DNA from: Clostridiales bacterium
GTDB lineage: Bacteria; Bacillota_A; Clostridia; Christensenellales; Pumilibacteraceae
Direction of reading: 5' to 3'
NCBI GenBank assembly: GCA_031264755.1
Contig: JAISDO010000024.1
Span: 1 to 55,786 of the forward strand
DNA length: 55,786 bases
The notes beneath the pieces were generated by a model that ran no database searches, was not told where the DNA came from, and saw only the letters and a list, made by a program, of their open reading frames with translations. Numbering within the stretch: the stretch's first letter is position 1; every line of letters begins with the position of its first letter. Both the position numbers and the translations under genes were made by a program. Below are positions 1 through 10,585 of the stretch, piece after piece.

Positions 1-392
1 TTACCATTATTTCTTGTTATTCTTAGAATTTTTGTCTCTTGCCCTATCCTTTCCTTTAACCTCTTTACTCCTTATTCTCTGTGCCTTTTCTTGCCTTTTA
101 TTAGGTTTTTTTAACAGCAAGATAAGCCGTGTCTCACTAAGGTGAGACACGACCCTTTGTAAGCAAATGGGATTCCCATTTCTTTTTGGTTTGATTATAT
201 ATGGTTAATATTAATTTTTGCTAGACAATGCTTATTTGCATCCTAAGTCTCACCATTTCCATTTGTTTAAATACATATACAATTGAATACTATAACACAA
301 ATCATTACTAGTAGTATTGCTAGATTGCATTTGATATGGGTAAATTTTAGTTTGTGTGGAGTGTGCAATTAACATTACTGCTCATTTTTATT
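1..392. other. Intergenic stretch with two hairpins downstream of the toxin operon
   Basis: No gene is supported here. Two perfect inverted repeats lie downstream of the last minus-strand gene. One is at 128-151 (10-bp arms, 4-nt loop) and one at 165-181 (7-bp arms, 3-nt loop, T-rich on the plus side). Neither has a clean U-run on the minus strand, so they are at best weak terminators or mRNA-stabilising hairpins. The rest is AT-rich and featureless to me. Confidence 0.4.
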
Positions 393-908
393 TTATCCCC
401 AGATAAATTTGTCTATTTGTATTGTTACAGCACTATCAGTAATTATATCTACCGAACTTTTTGCTAATGTCTTAATTTGATATGGCACAATTATTTGCAG
501 TGCTATGCCATCTTTATGTTCACATTCAATTATTATCGCATCACTGCCTTTGGGCAGTTTTACTCTATATGCTATTGCAATAGCGGATAATTCATCTAGA
601 TTACTCTTAAAATCATTTTTTAATTTTTCTATAATTATACTATTAGGTGGAAATGTGTCATCAGTGTTATCTCCGTTAATAATATGAAACTTTGCCCCAT
701 TAGCACCTAGACCTATGCTATATCCAAATGCAACCATATCACTATACTCTTGCAACATTTGATAGGCTTTTTGTATTGATAATTGAAATAATCCATCAAT
801 TTGTTCTTGTGCATTTTTGGAAACACCTTTTCTCCAAGATATAAAACTTTTATTCTTAGATAATTTACTTAGTTGTTTTATTAACTGCTTCATTTTATAT
901 TTCACCAC
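393..908 (-). CDS. Hypothetical protein, last cistron of the toxin/immunity operon
   Basis: This 171-aa protein is not one I recognise. It has no signal peptide, no membrane segment and no obvious catalytic motif. The N-terminal 25 residues are very basic. The middle (about 60-100) is mixed alpha/beta, and the C-terminal half has beta-strand-like hydrophobic stretches ending in FIWG. The GTG start overlaps the TGA stop of the preceding frameshifted immunity-like gene, so translation is probably coupled; an ATG six codons in is an alternative start. Small genes placed after a polymorphic toxin and its immunity gene are often further immunity proteins. That role is inferred from position only. 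Confidence 0.6.
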   Translation of the reverse strand: MVKYKMKQLIKQLSKLSKNKSFISWRKGVSKNAQEQIDGLFQLSIQKAYQMLQEYSDMVAFGYSIGLGANGAKFHIINGDNTDDTFPPNSIIIEKLKNDFKSNLDELSAIAIAYRVKLPKGSDAIIIECEHKDGIALQIIVPYQIKTLAKSSVDIITDSAVTIQIDKFIWG

Positions 909-1422
909 TTGGATTTTATATATTTATCAAATTTCTTTTTTAACCACTTTATATCATATCTTGTTAAATCTTGTTGGTCTTTACAAGATTTTATACATCC
1001 ATCACGCAAAAGCATTTCTATAATTCGTTTTGTAAGGAGTGATATATTCATATCTATCCCAAGTTGTTTTTTATCTAAATCCATATAATTATCTAAACTT
1101 TTTATAAAATAATTATAGTATTTTTGTATATTCATATCAATAATCTGAAAAGATTCTTCAATTCTATACCCAAAAGATATACCCAAAAATGCCACTTCTG
1201 CAAGTATGATATTATTATTATGAGAAAATAATATATCAATTACATCATTTCTTAATTGTTTATTATTATCTAATTTTTTTGCAAATTCCAATACCTATCG
1301 TGCATTCTATTAGTAACTTTGCTAGAAATGGTATAGTCATTATAACTGTTAAACCAGTCTAAATAATATTCTATAATTTTATTGGCAAGTTCTATTGGTG
1401 AAATATCACTTTTATTATTCAT
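902..1422 (-). pseudogene. Frameshifted second copy of the immunity-like gene
   Basis: The main open frame (902-1291, from a TTG) is clearly related to the preceding 163-aa protein: both share a KKLDN..., a (V)IDIL, an ISFGYR and a KDQQ(D/N)L...YD(I/L)KWL(K/R)K motif. The missing N-terminal part lies just upstream in another frame, from an ATG at 1422 to a stop after the shift. Reading passes from one frame to the other at a run of seven A on the minus strand (plus 1274-1280). Eight A would restore one frame of about 173 codons aligned with the paralogue. The gene is therefore a decayed duplicate, a slippage-controlled (on/off) immunity gene, or a homopolymer sequencing error. Confidence 0.7.
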
Positions 1423-1453
1423 AATATATAGTTTTCATAATCTATTCAAAAGT

Positions 1454-1945
1454 TTATTTTTTCAACTCATACCAAGGATTTTCAATGTACTTACCATATC
1501 GCTTTCTCAGCCACTTTAAGTCATAATATTCTAAATTTTGCTGGTCTTTTGCCAGACGCAAACATCCTTCCACCAATAAAACCATATCAACAACTTTTGC
1601 TAAATCAAATGCTATTCGTGATTCTATTGGGGAACATTTATCATATTTATAGTTTTTCATAATAGTATCTAATAAACTAAATGCTTCATCCGTTCTGTAT
1701 CCAAATGATATGCAAAATTTCACACTGTAACTGCTTACAATTTCATTTTCTTGCACCATAAGAATGTCAATAACATTATGTGCTAGTTCAATATCATTGT
1801 CCAGTTTTTTTGCAACCATAGGTATTTTAGACATATATTTATTCCAAAGATTAGAACTCTTGTGAATCCAATATCCTTCATGTTGTTTAATAGTATAATC
1901 TATTATTAAGTTAGCACATCCTTCTGCAGTAGTGTATCTATCCAT
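1454..1945 (-). CDS. Probable immunity protein for the upstream HNH-type toxin
   Basis: This 163-aa soluble protein has no signal peptide and is predominantly helical by composition. Its ATG lies inside the last codons of the toxin gene (8-nt overlap), so the two are translationally coupled, which is the classic toxin-immunity arrangement. A diverged and frameshifted copy follows directly, as expected where immunity genes accumulate against related toxins. I do not recognise a named immunity family. The role (binding and blocking the C-terminal nuclease domain) follows from gene order, small size and cytosolic character, not from a motif. Confidence 0.65.
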   Translation of the reverse strand: MDRYTTAEGCANLIIDYTIKQHEGYWIHKSSNLWNKYMSKIPMVAKKLDNDIELAHNVIDILMVQENEIVSSYSVKFCISFGYRTDEAFSLLDTIMKNYKYDKCSPIESRIAFDLAKVVDMVLLVEGCLRLAKDQQNLEYYDLKWLRKRYGKYIENPWYELKK

Positions 1946-4900
1946 TGGTTCTCACACTACCTTTTAAAAATTCTTTCCAAAGTCTACCTATTACTTCCCA
2001 TCCTTTTTTTGTTTGAAAATCAAATGTTTGCCCTGTTAATTGATCTCGCAATGTGCCACTAGTAAGTTGACTTACTTTACTGGAATATTCCCTACTAATC
2101 ATTTGATGGAATTCTTTTGGAAGTGGGATAAGATTATCCTCACCATTGATTAGAAGTTTAGTAAATCCACTTCTTTTGATTTGACATTGTTCCACTATAT
2201 GATGTATTTCCACTTTGGAGTTAGGGTTTTTTGAAATCCAATCTGCTATTTCCTTTCTAATAGCAAGTTTTTGTTTTACTTTACTTGCAATTTTGCTAGT
2301 CAACTTAGACAAAGCCTTAGTGGCAAAGTGAATGGCTACACCCGTCGCAAAGCCTATACCAAATGCTAGCAACACGCCTGCAAAGTCTGCTCCATCTATC
2401 CAAGCCATTGCCGCTTGTGAGCCACCCATTATGAGACCTGCTCCCCACCATTGCATTCCCGGTATGGCAGACAATGCTCCCGCTATGGTTGCTACTGCTA
2501 CCTTCGCCCAATCTACTTCATTTAGTGGTGTACCATTGATGGTAACCTGCATAAAGAATTCTACACCAAATCCTATTGCCGCTCCTATCAACATAGAGCC
2601 TACTAGCGACATTGTCCCAGCAGTTGTCACCATTACTGTCGTGGCTATGACTATCGCCACAACAATAACCGCTATGGAGATTAATGCCGCTCCTATTCGC
2701 TCCCATATCGTTGCCTTATTTGCAGGATTAGGTGGCAACTCCAATATCTGCGTGACTCCATCTCCATCTACATAATAAAAATGACTGTTGGGGATATTGG
2801 CTTGTATATAGTAGATTTCTTCGGGCGATATACCCAAAAATGATTCTTGTTGGTTATTAGCAAGAAAGTCATTAAACGCTTCCATACTAATATATACCGT
2901 AGAAAGAGTATCTACACTCCACCCATTAACCGTTTGCTCATTGATAAATGCTTTGTAACTATCTTGCACTAATGCATAATCCACTATATCATTGAGCGTA
3001 AATGCATCTGGGTTAAATTCTTTCCCCAAATCTGGGTCGTAGATTACTCTGCCTATATCATAATCGTGCAAATATCCTAATGACAAATTGTAGTTTTCTT
3101 CACTATTTTCTTGTAGATTTACTTGCAACACATAATCACTAATTGTATATTGGATATACTTGTCAAATGCTATATAATGTTGTGTATTTACTTCTATATT
3201 TTTATCTATGACAAAACTAAATCCATCAAAAACATCTTGCGTATCTTCATCTAATATAGGCTCTACAAATATACCTTCTTCTATCTCTTCCTCTAATATT
3301 GCTTTATTTTCAACACCAACAAACCCTACTCCGTATATGCTAATATTCTCTTGTTCATCATCATTATATAAATCATTATAATCTGTATAAGCAAATCCAC
3401 GAGTATCCCCAATTGTTAAATGTGCAATAGATGGAAATACTTCATAACCAGCGGAAGATAAAGTAACATACAATTGACTATACAAGAATGCTTCTTCATC
3501 GCTTATCCCACTTATCTCCTCATCATTGTCTATGCCGTACTTGTCTTTTTCATTTTGCTTTTCTTGATTATCCTTGTCTACTTGCCACTCTTGTTGGAGT
3601 TGTTTTTCATATTTATCTATCTCAATACTACTCTTTATACCAAGCGACAACTGCCAGTTGGAATTGAAGGCTAGTACACAAATCATTACTAGGGCAACTG
3701 CACCTAATAGTATTGTTGCTAAACCTCGTTGTTGTCTTGTAAAGCGTGGTTTGCGTGAGATGAAATTATTATTGTACTCTTTGTAGAATCCTTTATTTGT
3801 TTCAAAACTATTGTTGCTATCTATTGTAGACTGTTGAATATTATTACTACTCAATGCTATGACTGAATTGTCTAATATTGTGGCATTATTAGATTGCAAC
3901 ACAAAACTACTAGCATCTGCCGTTGCTAATTTTGGTCGTTGTAATATTGTTGGATTGTTTATTGAATTTGCGTTTAATGTGTGCGTTCTATGACTTACTA
4001 ATTTCTTAACGGCAAGTCCTTTATTGTCTAACAACCTTTTTCCTAAAACACCACCTTTCTTTTTTGTATACCCAAAACATAGTAGTGCTAATAGGACTAC
4101 TATCGTGCTTAGCATTGTTGTGAGTGGATTGTTGGATACAAAATTAACTATCCCATTGAAAAATTGAGCAATCCCTTTGCCTATATCCCCAAAGAACTTT
4201 GTAATGCCACCAACGGCTGGTATAACTGTTCCATCATTGTTACGACCGGCTATCCACATAGCATATAGCGTAGTGTCACTATCTAAGGTTATCGTTGTCT
4301 CTGCATTGTGGATTGTGCCACTTGTATTGTTGTGTTGTTGCAACCAGCCTACAAAGGTAAAGCCATCTTTGGTTATACTCGGCAAGTCCGTTGGAGTGTT
4401 AGCGGATACTTGCAATGTGTTGCTCGTCTCTTTCCACATTGCATCCAATCTCATAGATGGGACATTGGGGACACTTGTTATTTGATTGCGGTAAATTACA
4501 AAATTGCTTGCTCTATTTTTATTATTAGTACTACTATTGGAGTCATATCCAAAACCAAACAATTCTAGTCCTTGCCTTGATATGGTTGGCAAGACTACTT
4601 TGTCTCCCACTTGTACGGTATGAGTGGCTATTTGTTTGCCATCATAGATGGTTATGCTTGTCTCTCTATGTTGCCATAGGGATGTTAGTGTTATGTCACG
4701 GGATTGATTAAATGTATATTTATCTTTGTATATATTACCATACTCATCCTGCCAGCCTACAAATTTGAGCGTAGTGTTACTATCATCTAGTTTTGGCAAG
4801 ATTATACTTTGCCCACCAGTGATGGTCTGTTTGAGTATTGTTGTATCTCCATCTAGTAGTGTAAAGTTGTACAACTTGCTTGCGTTAAAGATATTGACCG

Positions 4901-7697
4901 TTAGAGTTAGTGTATTGCCTAGTCTATCTACTGCTTGGACTGTGTATGCTCCCTCTTGGTCTAGAATGATATCTTCTACTTCATCTAGTTGGTAAATATC
5001 TAGCGACTGTTGTACTCCATTCAATCTATGGGTTACTTTGAGTATTCCGTATGGATCTAACTCGTTGCTTGCACTATGGATGACAAAATTATTAGCCGAT
5101 AGTATGTTGTAGTTGTGTGCAATAGAAAAGTCGTGTTGTACTGTTATACCACTCAACATTCTAGTCGCTTTTATTCTCGTTGTGTTTTCACCCTTGCGTA
5201 TATAGATACCATAGTACTCACTTGTATCTCCATACTTGTTGGTCTCTGTTATCTTGTACCTACCGCTTGGCATTCTCTTGCCATCCATTACGGATTGTAC
5301 TGGCTGTAAGTATCCTATACGAGTTTTTATACCCGACAACTCGTGTTCTAACACTACGCTTGTACTTTCAAATTCGGCTACTTGTATGAATCTAATCGGC
5401 TCAGTTCCTTGTTTTATCTCTCCATCACTATTGATATAGTTATATACTCTATCATTGAGAAATGGTTCACCTTTGAGAGAATTTGCACTCTCCCAAGTAC
5501 TAGCAAATACCACTATATCTTGTTGTAGGTCTTGTTTGAGTATCCCATCCGTATCCTCTTGTACTGTCAAATAGGATGATGGGTTGGATAGGTCAAAGTA
5601 TCTTGTCTCTATTATACTCTCGGCTACTTGGGTTACCGCTTCTAATACGGTATATTGATTGGGGTAATCTATACCATTGAGAGTATATGTCCCATCTTGG
5701 TTGACTACAACTAGACTGCGTACATACTCGTATGCTGTGTTGAATGCAGTGTTGACATCACTATGAGCAAAGGTTACTTTACCTACTCCTTGTGATTGTA
5801 CCGTTACACCGTAATATTTAGCACCATAGGAGTTTATACTTAGTTGAGATTGTAATAGTCCCTCGTTGATACTCGGTCCTAAGTCGCTCTCAGGTATATC
5901 CATCACAAGAAATTGAAAGACAAAACGGTACACATCTCCACTGTGATTGCCATCAAAATAGTCTATGTTGTTGGCAAAGATGGCTGTGTATTTTCCTGCT
6001 TTGGTTAGTTGCCCTTGTTGAGCGTTGCGGATAATATTCCCATTGTCATCGTATCCACCTACCTTGATGACTCTATCTGGGTCATCCTCTTTGAGACTCT
6101 CATTGACTATCTCGCCTACTAGTGGCATTGTGTAATCGTTTATGCTTTGGGTATGCCAAAAAGTTTGTGAGATATGGTATACCGGTATAGCATCTGCTGT
6201 CGACAAGATTCGTTTGCTACTCTCAGTGATTAGTCCAAAATTGGCATCTTTCTCGCCTACTGCATCACTTTGGGCAAAGTATGTTTGCAAGTTTTGTTTT
6301 ATGCCCCTTTGGTTAATATATAGAGTATATTTTCTGACAAAGCCTATGGGAGTGGTTATCTCAAAGTCATACCTACCCGGCTCATAAAACATTTGTCCAT
6401 CTTGGGCATTGTTGTACTTTGCTCCGTTTTTGGACACTCTTACTTTATAGACTATGTTGCCTAGAAAGTTAAGTACAAACCCCTCGTTGCTTGCGTGTCC
6501 ATTTTTGATAGACCCTGCCATTTGCAAGAGTTCACTCATTGCTAGTTGGTCTTCTACGCTTGGGGTTTCTTGGTTGCAAGAGCAACCACATTCTTCATTG
6601 CAACTATCTTTGCAACTGCCATCCTTACAACATTCTCCATCTTTGCCATCACAATGCTCGCATTCACAATCTGGTTCTTCTACTGGTGGCTCATACGATT
6701 GGACATATAAATTACTAAATGCTATCTCACCACTATTGTTGGCTATGAAAAAGACAGTTTGTTCTACTATATTGCGGTAATTATTGCCGTTTTTTATCTC
6801 ATAGGCAAAAGATATTCTTAAATACACTCCACCTACTAGTTCTTCGCCTTGTGGTACATAGAGAGTTAATTTATTGTTTGTAGTTGTATCTTGATACTCT
6901 TTTTCTTCGGTACTATCTCCATTGCTATCTTGTTTGTTGACTAATCTTTGTACAGTGTAAGTGTTATTGTCATACTCACTAGGCTTAAATTGATTGGCAA
7001 AGTCTACTGTATATAGATTGGCTGGATTAAAGTTTCCATCTTCATCGGGAAATGGGTTGGTTGTATTCCAAACAATCCCATCTTTGGATTTTTCTAGTAT
7101 CAATGCTCCATATTTGACTGGTCCCATTGATTCAAAACCATTGACTGTACCTTTGTGCGTATCGTCACTTACGCTCCAACCATTGATGTTATCCAACCTA
7201 TTGTAATTGTAGTGTAATTTTACTTCTACTATATTGCCATTGTAACTAAGTTTGTCTCCTGCCACAAAGCCAAATGCTTGACTACTATTGATGGTAGTAT
7301 TGCTAGCGGTATCCACTCGCTCCATATCTCCACCCTCGTTGATGGTATCTAGGGATATGACTGCAAAGTTCTTGCCGAATGGATGAGTATTGGTTACATT
7401 ATTCCCATTGATGTTGTAGTTTGAACCATCTGGGGAGTTGTATACTTTGGTAGTTGCTGGTACGCTTCTACCCAAAGTTAGACTTTGGTTGCGGTGCAAT
7501 CCTATTACACTCTCAGCATCTGGAGCATTAGGGTCGGGCAAGTCTCTCAGTGTGCGAGTTGTGCTTTGTGACTGAGAATTGTTGTATGCAAAAGCACTCG
7601 CTCCCAACTGCACAATTGGAGTCGTAGCAACAAAACCTATCCCTAACAAGAGTGCTATCACTATTGCTATTAATTTGTGGGTTATTATTTTTCTCAT
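1938..7697 (-). CDS. Giant secreted polymorphic toxin with InlB B-repeats and C-terminal HNH-like nuclease domain
   Basis: A 1919-aa surface or secreted protein. It starts with a signal peptide (about 1-37, ending ASAFA) and a good AGGGAG ribosome site. A long beta-rich ectodomain follows, with a cysteine-rich insert near 339-377 and three Listeria-Bacteroides B-repeats near 940-1150 (each ending in a W near 'YAMW' or 'LTSLW'). A transmembrane helix lies at about 1189-1212 and a second at about 1320-1342. Long hydrophobic, glycine/alanine-rich stretches (about 1665-1790) contain an NGTPLNEVDWAKVAVA motif like pre-toxin regions of Firmicute toxins. The C-terminal 100 residues carry EIHHIVEQ, then NLIPLPKEFH and YSSK, a pattern typical of HNH/His-Me-finger toxin nucleases. 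The coupled downstream gene is the likely immunity gene. The delivery route is unknown; no LXG, WXG100 or RHS signature is seen. Confidence 0.8.
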   Translation of the reverse strand: MRKIITHKLIAIVIALLLGIGFVATTPIVQLGASAFAYNNSQSQSTTRTLRDLPDPNAPDAESVIGLHRNQSLTLGRSVPATTKVYNSPDGSNYNINGNNVTNTHPFGKNFAVISLDTINEGGDMERVDTASNTTINSSQAFGFVAGDKLSYNGNIVEVKLHYNYNRLDNINGWSVSDDTHKGTVNGFESMGPVKYGALILEKSKDGIVWNTTNPFPDEDGNFNPANLYTVDFANQFKPSEYDNNTYTVQRLVNKQDSNGDSTEEKEYQDTTTNNKLTLYVPQGEELVGGVYLRISFAYEIKNGNNYRNIVEQTVFFIANNSGEIAFSNLYVQSYEPPVEEPDCECEHCDGKDGECCKDGSCKDSCNEECGCSCNQETPSVEDQLAMSELLQMAGSIKNGHASNEGFVLNFLGNIVYKVRVSKNGAKYNNAQDGQMFYEPGRYDFEITTPIGFVRKYTLYINQRGIKQNLQTYFAQSDAVGEKDANFGLITESSKRILSTADAIPVYHISQTFWHTQSINDYTMPLVGEIVNESLKEDDPDRVIKVGGYDDNGNIIRNAQQGQLTKAGKYTAIFANNIDYFDGNHSGDVYRFVFQFLVMDIPESDLGPSINEGLLQSQLSINSYGAKYYGVTVQSQGVGKVTFAHSDVNTAFNTAYEYVRSLVVVNQDGTYTLNGIDYPNQYTVLEAVTQVAESIIETRYFDLSNPSSYLTVQEDTDGILKQDLQQDIVVFASTWESANSLKGEPFLNDRVYNYINSDGEIKQGTEPIRFIQVAEFESTSVVLEHELSGIKTRIGYLQPVQSVMDGKRMPSGRYKITETNKYGDTSEYYGIYIRKGENTTRIKATRMLSGITVQHDFSIAHNYNILSANNFVIHSASNELDPYGILKVTHRLNGVQQSLDIYQLDEVEDIILDQEGAYTVQAVDRLGNTLTLTVNIFNASKLYNFTLLDGDTTILKQTITGGQSIILPKLDDSNTTLKFVGWQDEYGNIYKDKYTFNQSRDITLTSLWQHRETSITIYDGKQIATHTVQVGDKVVLPTISRQGLELFGFGYDSNSSTNNKNRASNFVIYRNQITSVPNVPSMRLDAMWKETSNTLQVSANTPTDLPSITKDGFTFVGWLQQHNNTSGTIHNAETTITLDSDTTLYAMWIAGRNNDGTVIPAVGGITKFFGDIGKGIAQFFNGIVNFVSNNPLTTMLSTIVVLLALLCFGYTKKKGGVLGKRLLDNKGLAVKKLVSHRTHTLNANSINNPTILQRPKLATADASSFVLQSNNATILDNSVIALSSNNIQQSTIDSNNSFETNKGFYKEYNNNFISRKPRFTRQQRGLATILLGAVALVMICVLAFNSNWQLSLGIKSSIEIDKYEKQLQQEWQVDKDNQEKQNEKDKYGIDNDEEISGISDEEAFLYSQLYVTLSSAGYEVFPSIAHLTIGDTRGFAYTDYNDLYNDDEQENISIYGVGFVGVENKAILEEEIEEGIFVEPILDEDTQDVFDGFSFVIDKNIEVNTQHYIAFDKYIQYTISDYVLQVNLQENSEENYNLSLGYLHDYDIGRVIYDPDLGKEFNPDAFTLNDIVDYALVQDSYKAFINEQTVNGWSVDTLSTVYISMEAFNDFLANNQQESFLGISPEEIYYIQANIPNSHFYYVDGDGVTQILELPPNPANKATIWERIGAALISIAVIVVAIVIATTVMVTTAGTMSLVGSMLIGAAIGFGVEFFMQVTINGTPLNEVDWAKVAVATIAGALSAIPGMQWWGAGLIMGGSQAAMAWIDGADFAGVLLAFGIGFATGVAIHFATKALSKLTSKIASKVKQKLAIRKEIADWISKNPNSKVEIHHIVEQCQIKRSGFTKLLINGEDNLIPLPKEFHQMISREYSSKVSQLTSGTLRDQLTGQTFDFQTKKGWEVIGRLWKEFLKGSVRTNG

Positions 7698-7706
7698 TTG
7701 CTCTCC

Positions 7707-10511
7707 CTAACTTGCTTTGACTTCAATGGTTGTTGTACCTCTTGTCCAACGCCCTTTATTAGAATGATAAGACAACCTTGTGTATGGATTTGTTCCGTAT
7801 GAATTTATCATTTCATTGATATTCACATTTACCGTAAAACTTTGATTAGTAACCCACTTGTTATCCTCGCCTTTCCCAGCAGAATAATAGTACTTGTTGT
7901 CACCATTTTTACTATTATCGCTTGAACCATACATATAGAAGTTAAACCATCTATCTGGATTTAACCATTCACCTACAAATGGAGGTTGCCAAGTTGCACC
8001 AAGACCTGGGTCTCCTCTATGATGAACAACAACAATAAAACTAATGCGTGTAAACCCGTTGTCTCTCAGTTGACTCAAACTCATAGACGAACCACTCCAA
8101 TTGCTCCAACTATCACCAACATTTATATTATTACTTGTATCTTGATATTGATTATCTTGCCCTGATGCGTGAATAGTTCTTAATACTCTCACTCTCACCC
8201 AAAATGCATAGAGAGTAACATCAGTAGCTGATGTCGTAGTAGCGCTTGTTTTACTACCATTTTCATCGTAATATCTTGTTCCACTACCATTGGTGCTAGA
8301 ATAGTATCCTCTAAAAGCATAGTCAGTGCGAGTCGGGCTTGTTGCTACTTTGTCATTGACATCATTTATAAATATGATACTTGTTGTTCCGCCTGAACCA
8401 CTTTGTTTGTCTAGTGTCGCTTGTCTTAAAGAGAGTGCATTTGTGCCACCGTTATTTCTGCTATCATATTGTATCGTTGTGCCGTTGTATGGTTGGGCAT
8501 ACGACCAATAAATATATTGTGTAGCATTGGCACTGATATTTTCTACTCTAAATACATTACCTTGTTGTATAGATATACCTATTGGAGATGCTGAATTGCT
8601 ATTGAGTGTCAAATCCGTCAACTTGTATGTTGCATTATTGTTCCATCCACTTCCTGCACTTGGAGTCAATTTGGTATCTTTGTTAATTATCCTTGTAGTA
8701 GACAAACTAGTACTACCACTCATAGGTACAAAGACATTTATATCTTGTACTGTATTTTTTATAGTAGTGTTGTTAGTGTCATCAAATAACTTTATATCCG
8801 CATTGCCACCATCTCTCACCCATATCTTTATACCAATACTGTCACTACCTATCGCAGTGGGGTTTATTGTTAGCCTAATAGTTCCAGCAAGTTTGTCAAT
8901 TACTACACTCGCTTTGCTTGTTACTACCATTGTTTTTAGGTCTATCAACTCTACTCTTTCTAACATTAATCCATAACTAGACAATGCTTGATTGTTATAT
9001 TCAACTACAATATCCGTTGACCTTCCCATATACAACTGTCTTGCATCCCTTGTCAGAGATACATTGGAACTGTCGCTTGCATACTTGACTACAAACTTCT
9101 TGTTCGTTCCAAAGTCTCCAAAATTGGATACCACTGTATCACTTGCATATTGACTACTTATACTTTCAATTTCTACTGTACTTGTCTTTTTGCTATTTGC
9201 ATTTATCCAACTCTCTATCTCTATTTGCGTATTTCCTGCCGTGTTTTGTGGTACGCTAATCGTTTTTTCTTCTTTGTTTATAACAACATCACTCGTTGAG
9301 ATAACTATATCACTACCACTCAATATTCGTTTTACATTGTACTCAATTGTTGGGTTGTCGCTAATGTACGCATTTGTACTGCCATTGTATTTATAGTCAA
9401 AATATGCATAACTTCCCCTATGCAACTTCCCCAACAATTTTAACTCTACCGTTTCCGCCGGTACTTGTACTTCTATATTATCTATATACGAAGTTATACC
9501 ATCTGCACCTACTGCTCTAAGTGATATTTCCCTATTGCTATCCGCATTGAGTATATTCGTCAACCCTTTCTTGATTGCAAAACCATCCAATACTTGATTA
9601 GGTTCTAAGATTATTCCATTAGGTGCTTCATATAAGTCTACCAACTCTATTCCTTTATCTATAAATATAGCAATGTCTTTGTCAGTTGCATTAGAATTTG
9701 TAACACTTGCACGAAAACTCACACTATCGCTGCTGTTCATTTTGGATACTGGGTTATACATTTTGGTATTGTCTAGTTCAATCTCTATCCCATAGACTGG
9801 GACATATATGTTGTATTCTATTTCATTGCTTACATTACCATACGCCCATACTCTTAGACCAAATGTCAAGTTCCCTGATGGAATATAGCTATCTACAACT
9901 AGGGTATCGCCAACTACACTAACAAGATTGCTACCTTTGGTTATCTCTATTCTATCTACATATTGCTGTGTTGCATTGGCTGGTATAATAGTAGCACAAA
10001 ACAACTCATCTATCTTGTATGAGTCGCTTTCATCTATTCGCTTGTGATTAAGTACCTTATCTACGACAACTTGCTCTACTGGGATAAGCGTATCTTGAAT
10101 ATCTTTCTCTACGGTAATATGCAAAATATTATTAGATTGTATACCATCTACAATCGCTACTATTTGCACTTCTCCACCAACATTGTCTTGTTTAGCGATT
10201 ACTCTATTGCCCTTTAATTCTACTAATTGACTTCCCCATATGATATTGTATTTTATTTCATTAACCGTATCTTTTGCATATTCTGGTTGCAAGTTTACAC
10301 CAAGATGAATAGTGCTATTCTCCCTAAGCAACCTACCATCAAAGGATACTATCTCCACTTGCTCTACCGGTATTATTTCTACCTCATAGTCTCCACCCAA
10401 TGCATAAGCATTAATGTTGATAGCCACTGTACCAATTAGTATAACAAATAATCCTAATATAAATGTCAAACCAAATAGTTTGTAGTGCTTGTATCCTTTT
10501 TTAACCATCAT
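7707..10511 (-). CDS. Secreted Ig-like/InlB-repeat surface protein
   Basis: This 934-aa protein has an N-terminal signal peptide (about 12-38, ending NAYA). Then come about five tandem beta-sandwich (bacterial Ig-like) units of roughly 100 residues, joined by recurring (I/V)P(V/A/M) linkers (IPVEQVEI, IPVEQVVV, VPVYGIEI, VPAETVEL, VPMSG). Near 720-790 there is one Listeria-Bacteroides B-repeat (ending TLYAFWVRV). A Trp/Tyr/Asn-rich C-terminal beta domain follows that I do not recognise and that may bind a ligand. There is no C-terminal membrane anchor or LPXTG. It lies 9 nt upstream of the toxin gene, so both are made from one mRNA. It is likely an adhesin or an extracellular partner of the toxin. 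Confidence 0.75.
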   Translation of the reverse strand: MMVKKGYKHYKLFGLTFILGLFVILIGTVAININAYALGGDYEVEIIPVEQVEIVSFDGRLLRENSTIHLGVNLQPEYAKDTVNEIKYNIIWGSQLVELKGNRVIAKQDNVGGEVQIVAIVDGIQSNNILHITVEKDIQDTLIPVEQVVVDKVLNHKRIDESDSYKIDELFCATIIPANATQQYVDRIEITKGSNLVSVVGDTLVVDSYIPSGNLTFGLRVWAYGNVSNEIEYNIYVPVYGIEIELDNTKMYNPVSKMNSSDSVSFRASVTNSNATDKDIAIFIDKGIELVDLYEAPNGIILEPNQVLDGFAIKKGLTNILNADSNREISLRAVGADGITSYIDNIEVQVPAETVELKLLGKLHRGSYAYFDYKYNGSTNAYISDNPTIEYNVKRILSGSDIVISTSDVVINKEEKTISVPQNTAGNTQIEIESWINANSKKTSTVEIESISSQYASDTVVSNFGDFGTNKKFVVKYASDSSNVSLTRDARQLYMGRSTDIVVEYNNQALSSYGLMLERVELIDLKTMVVTSKASVVIDKLAGTIRLTINPTAIGSDSIGIKIWVRDGGNADIKLFDDTNNTTIKNTVQDINVFVPMSGSTSLSTTRIINKDTKLTPSAGSGWNNNATYKLTDLTLNSNSASPIGISIQQGNVFRVENISANATQYIYWSYAQPYNGTTIQYDSRNNGGTNALSLRQATLDKQSGSGGTTSIIFINDVNDKVATSPTRTDYAFRGYYSSTNGSGTRYYDENGSKTSATTTSATDVTLYAFWVRVRVLRTIHASGQDNQYQDTSNNINVGDSWSNWSGSSMSLSQLRDNGFTRISFIVVVHHRGDPGLGATWQPPFVGEWLNPDRWFNFYMYGSSDNSKNGDNKYYYSAGKGEDNKWVTNQSFTVNVNINEMINSYGTNPYTRLSYHSNKGRWTRGTTTIEVKAS

Positions 10512-10585
10512 CCCATTACCTCACTTATATGCTTATTCTAATAGTGAATGTGTGTCTATCTCTTGCTTAATTATTTATTCCCTTG

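Noticed and set aside
2332..2775. 147-codon plus-strand frame opposite the toxin gene
   Set aside because: It lies wholly within the toxin's hydrophobic coding region and has the skewed Ala/Thr/Pro/Ile composition of an antisense shadow.
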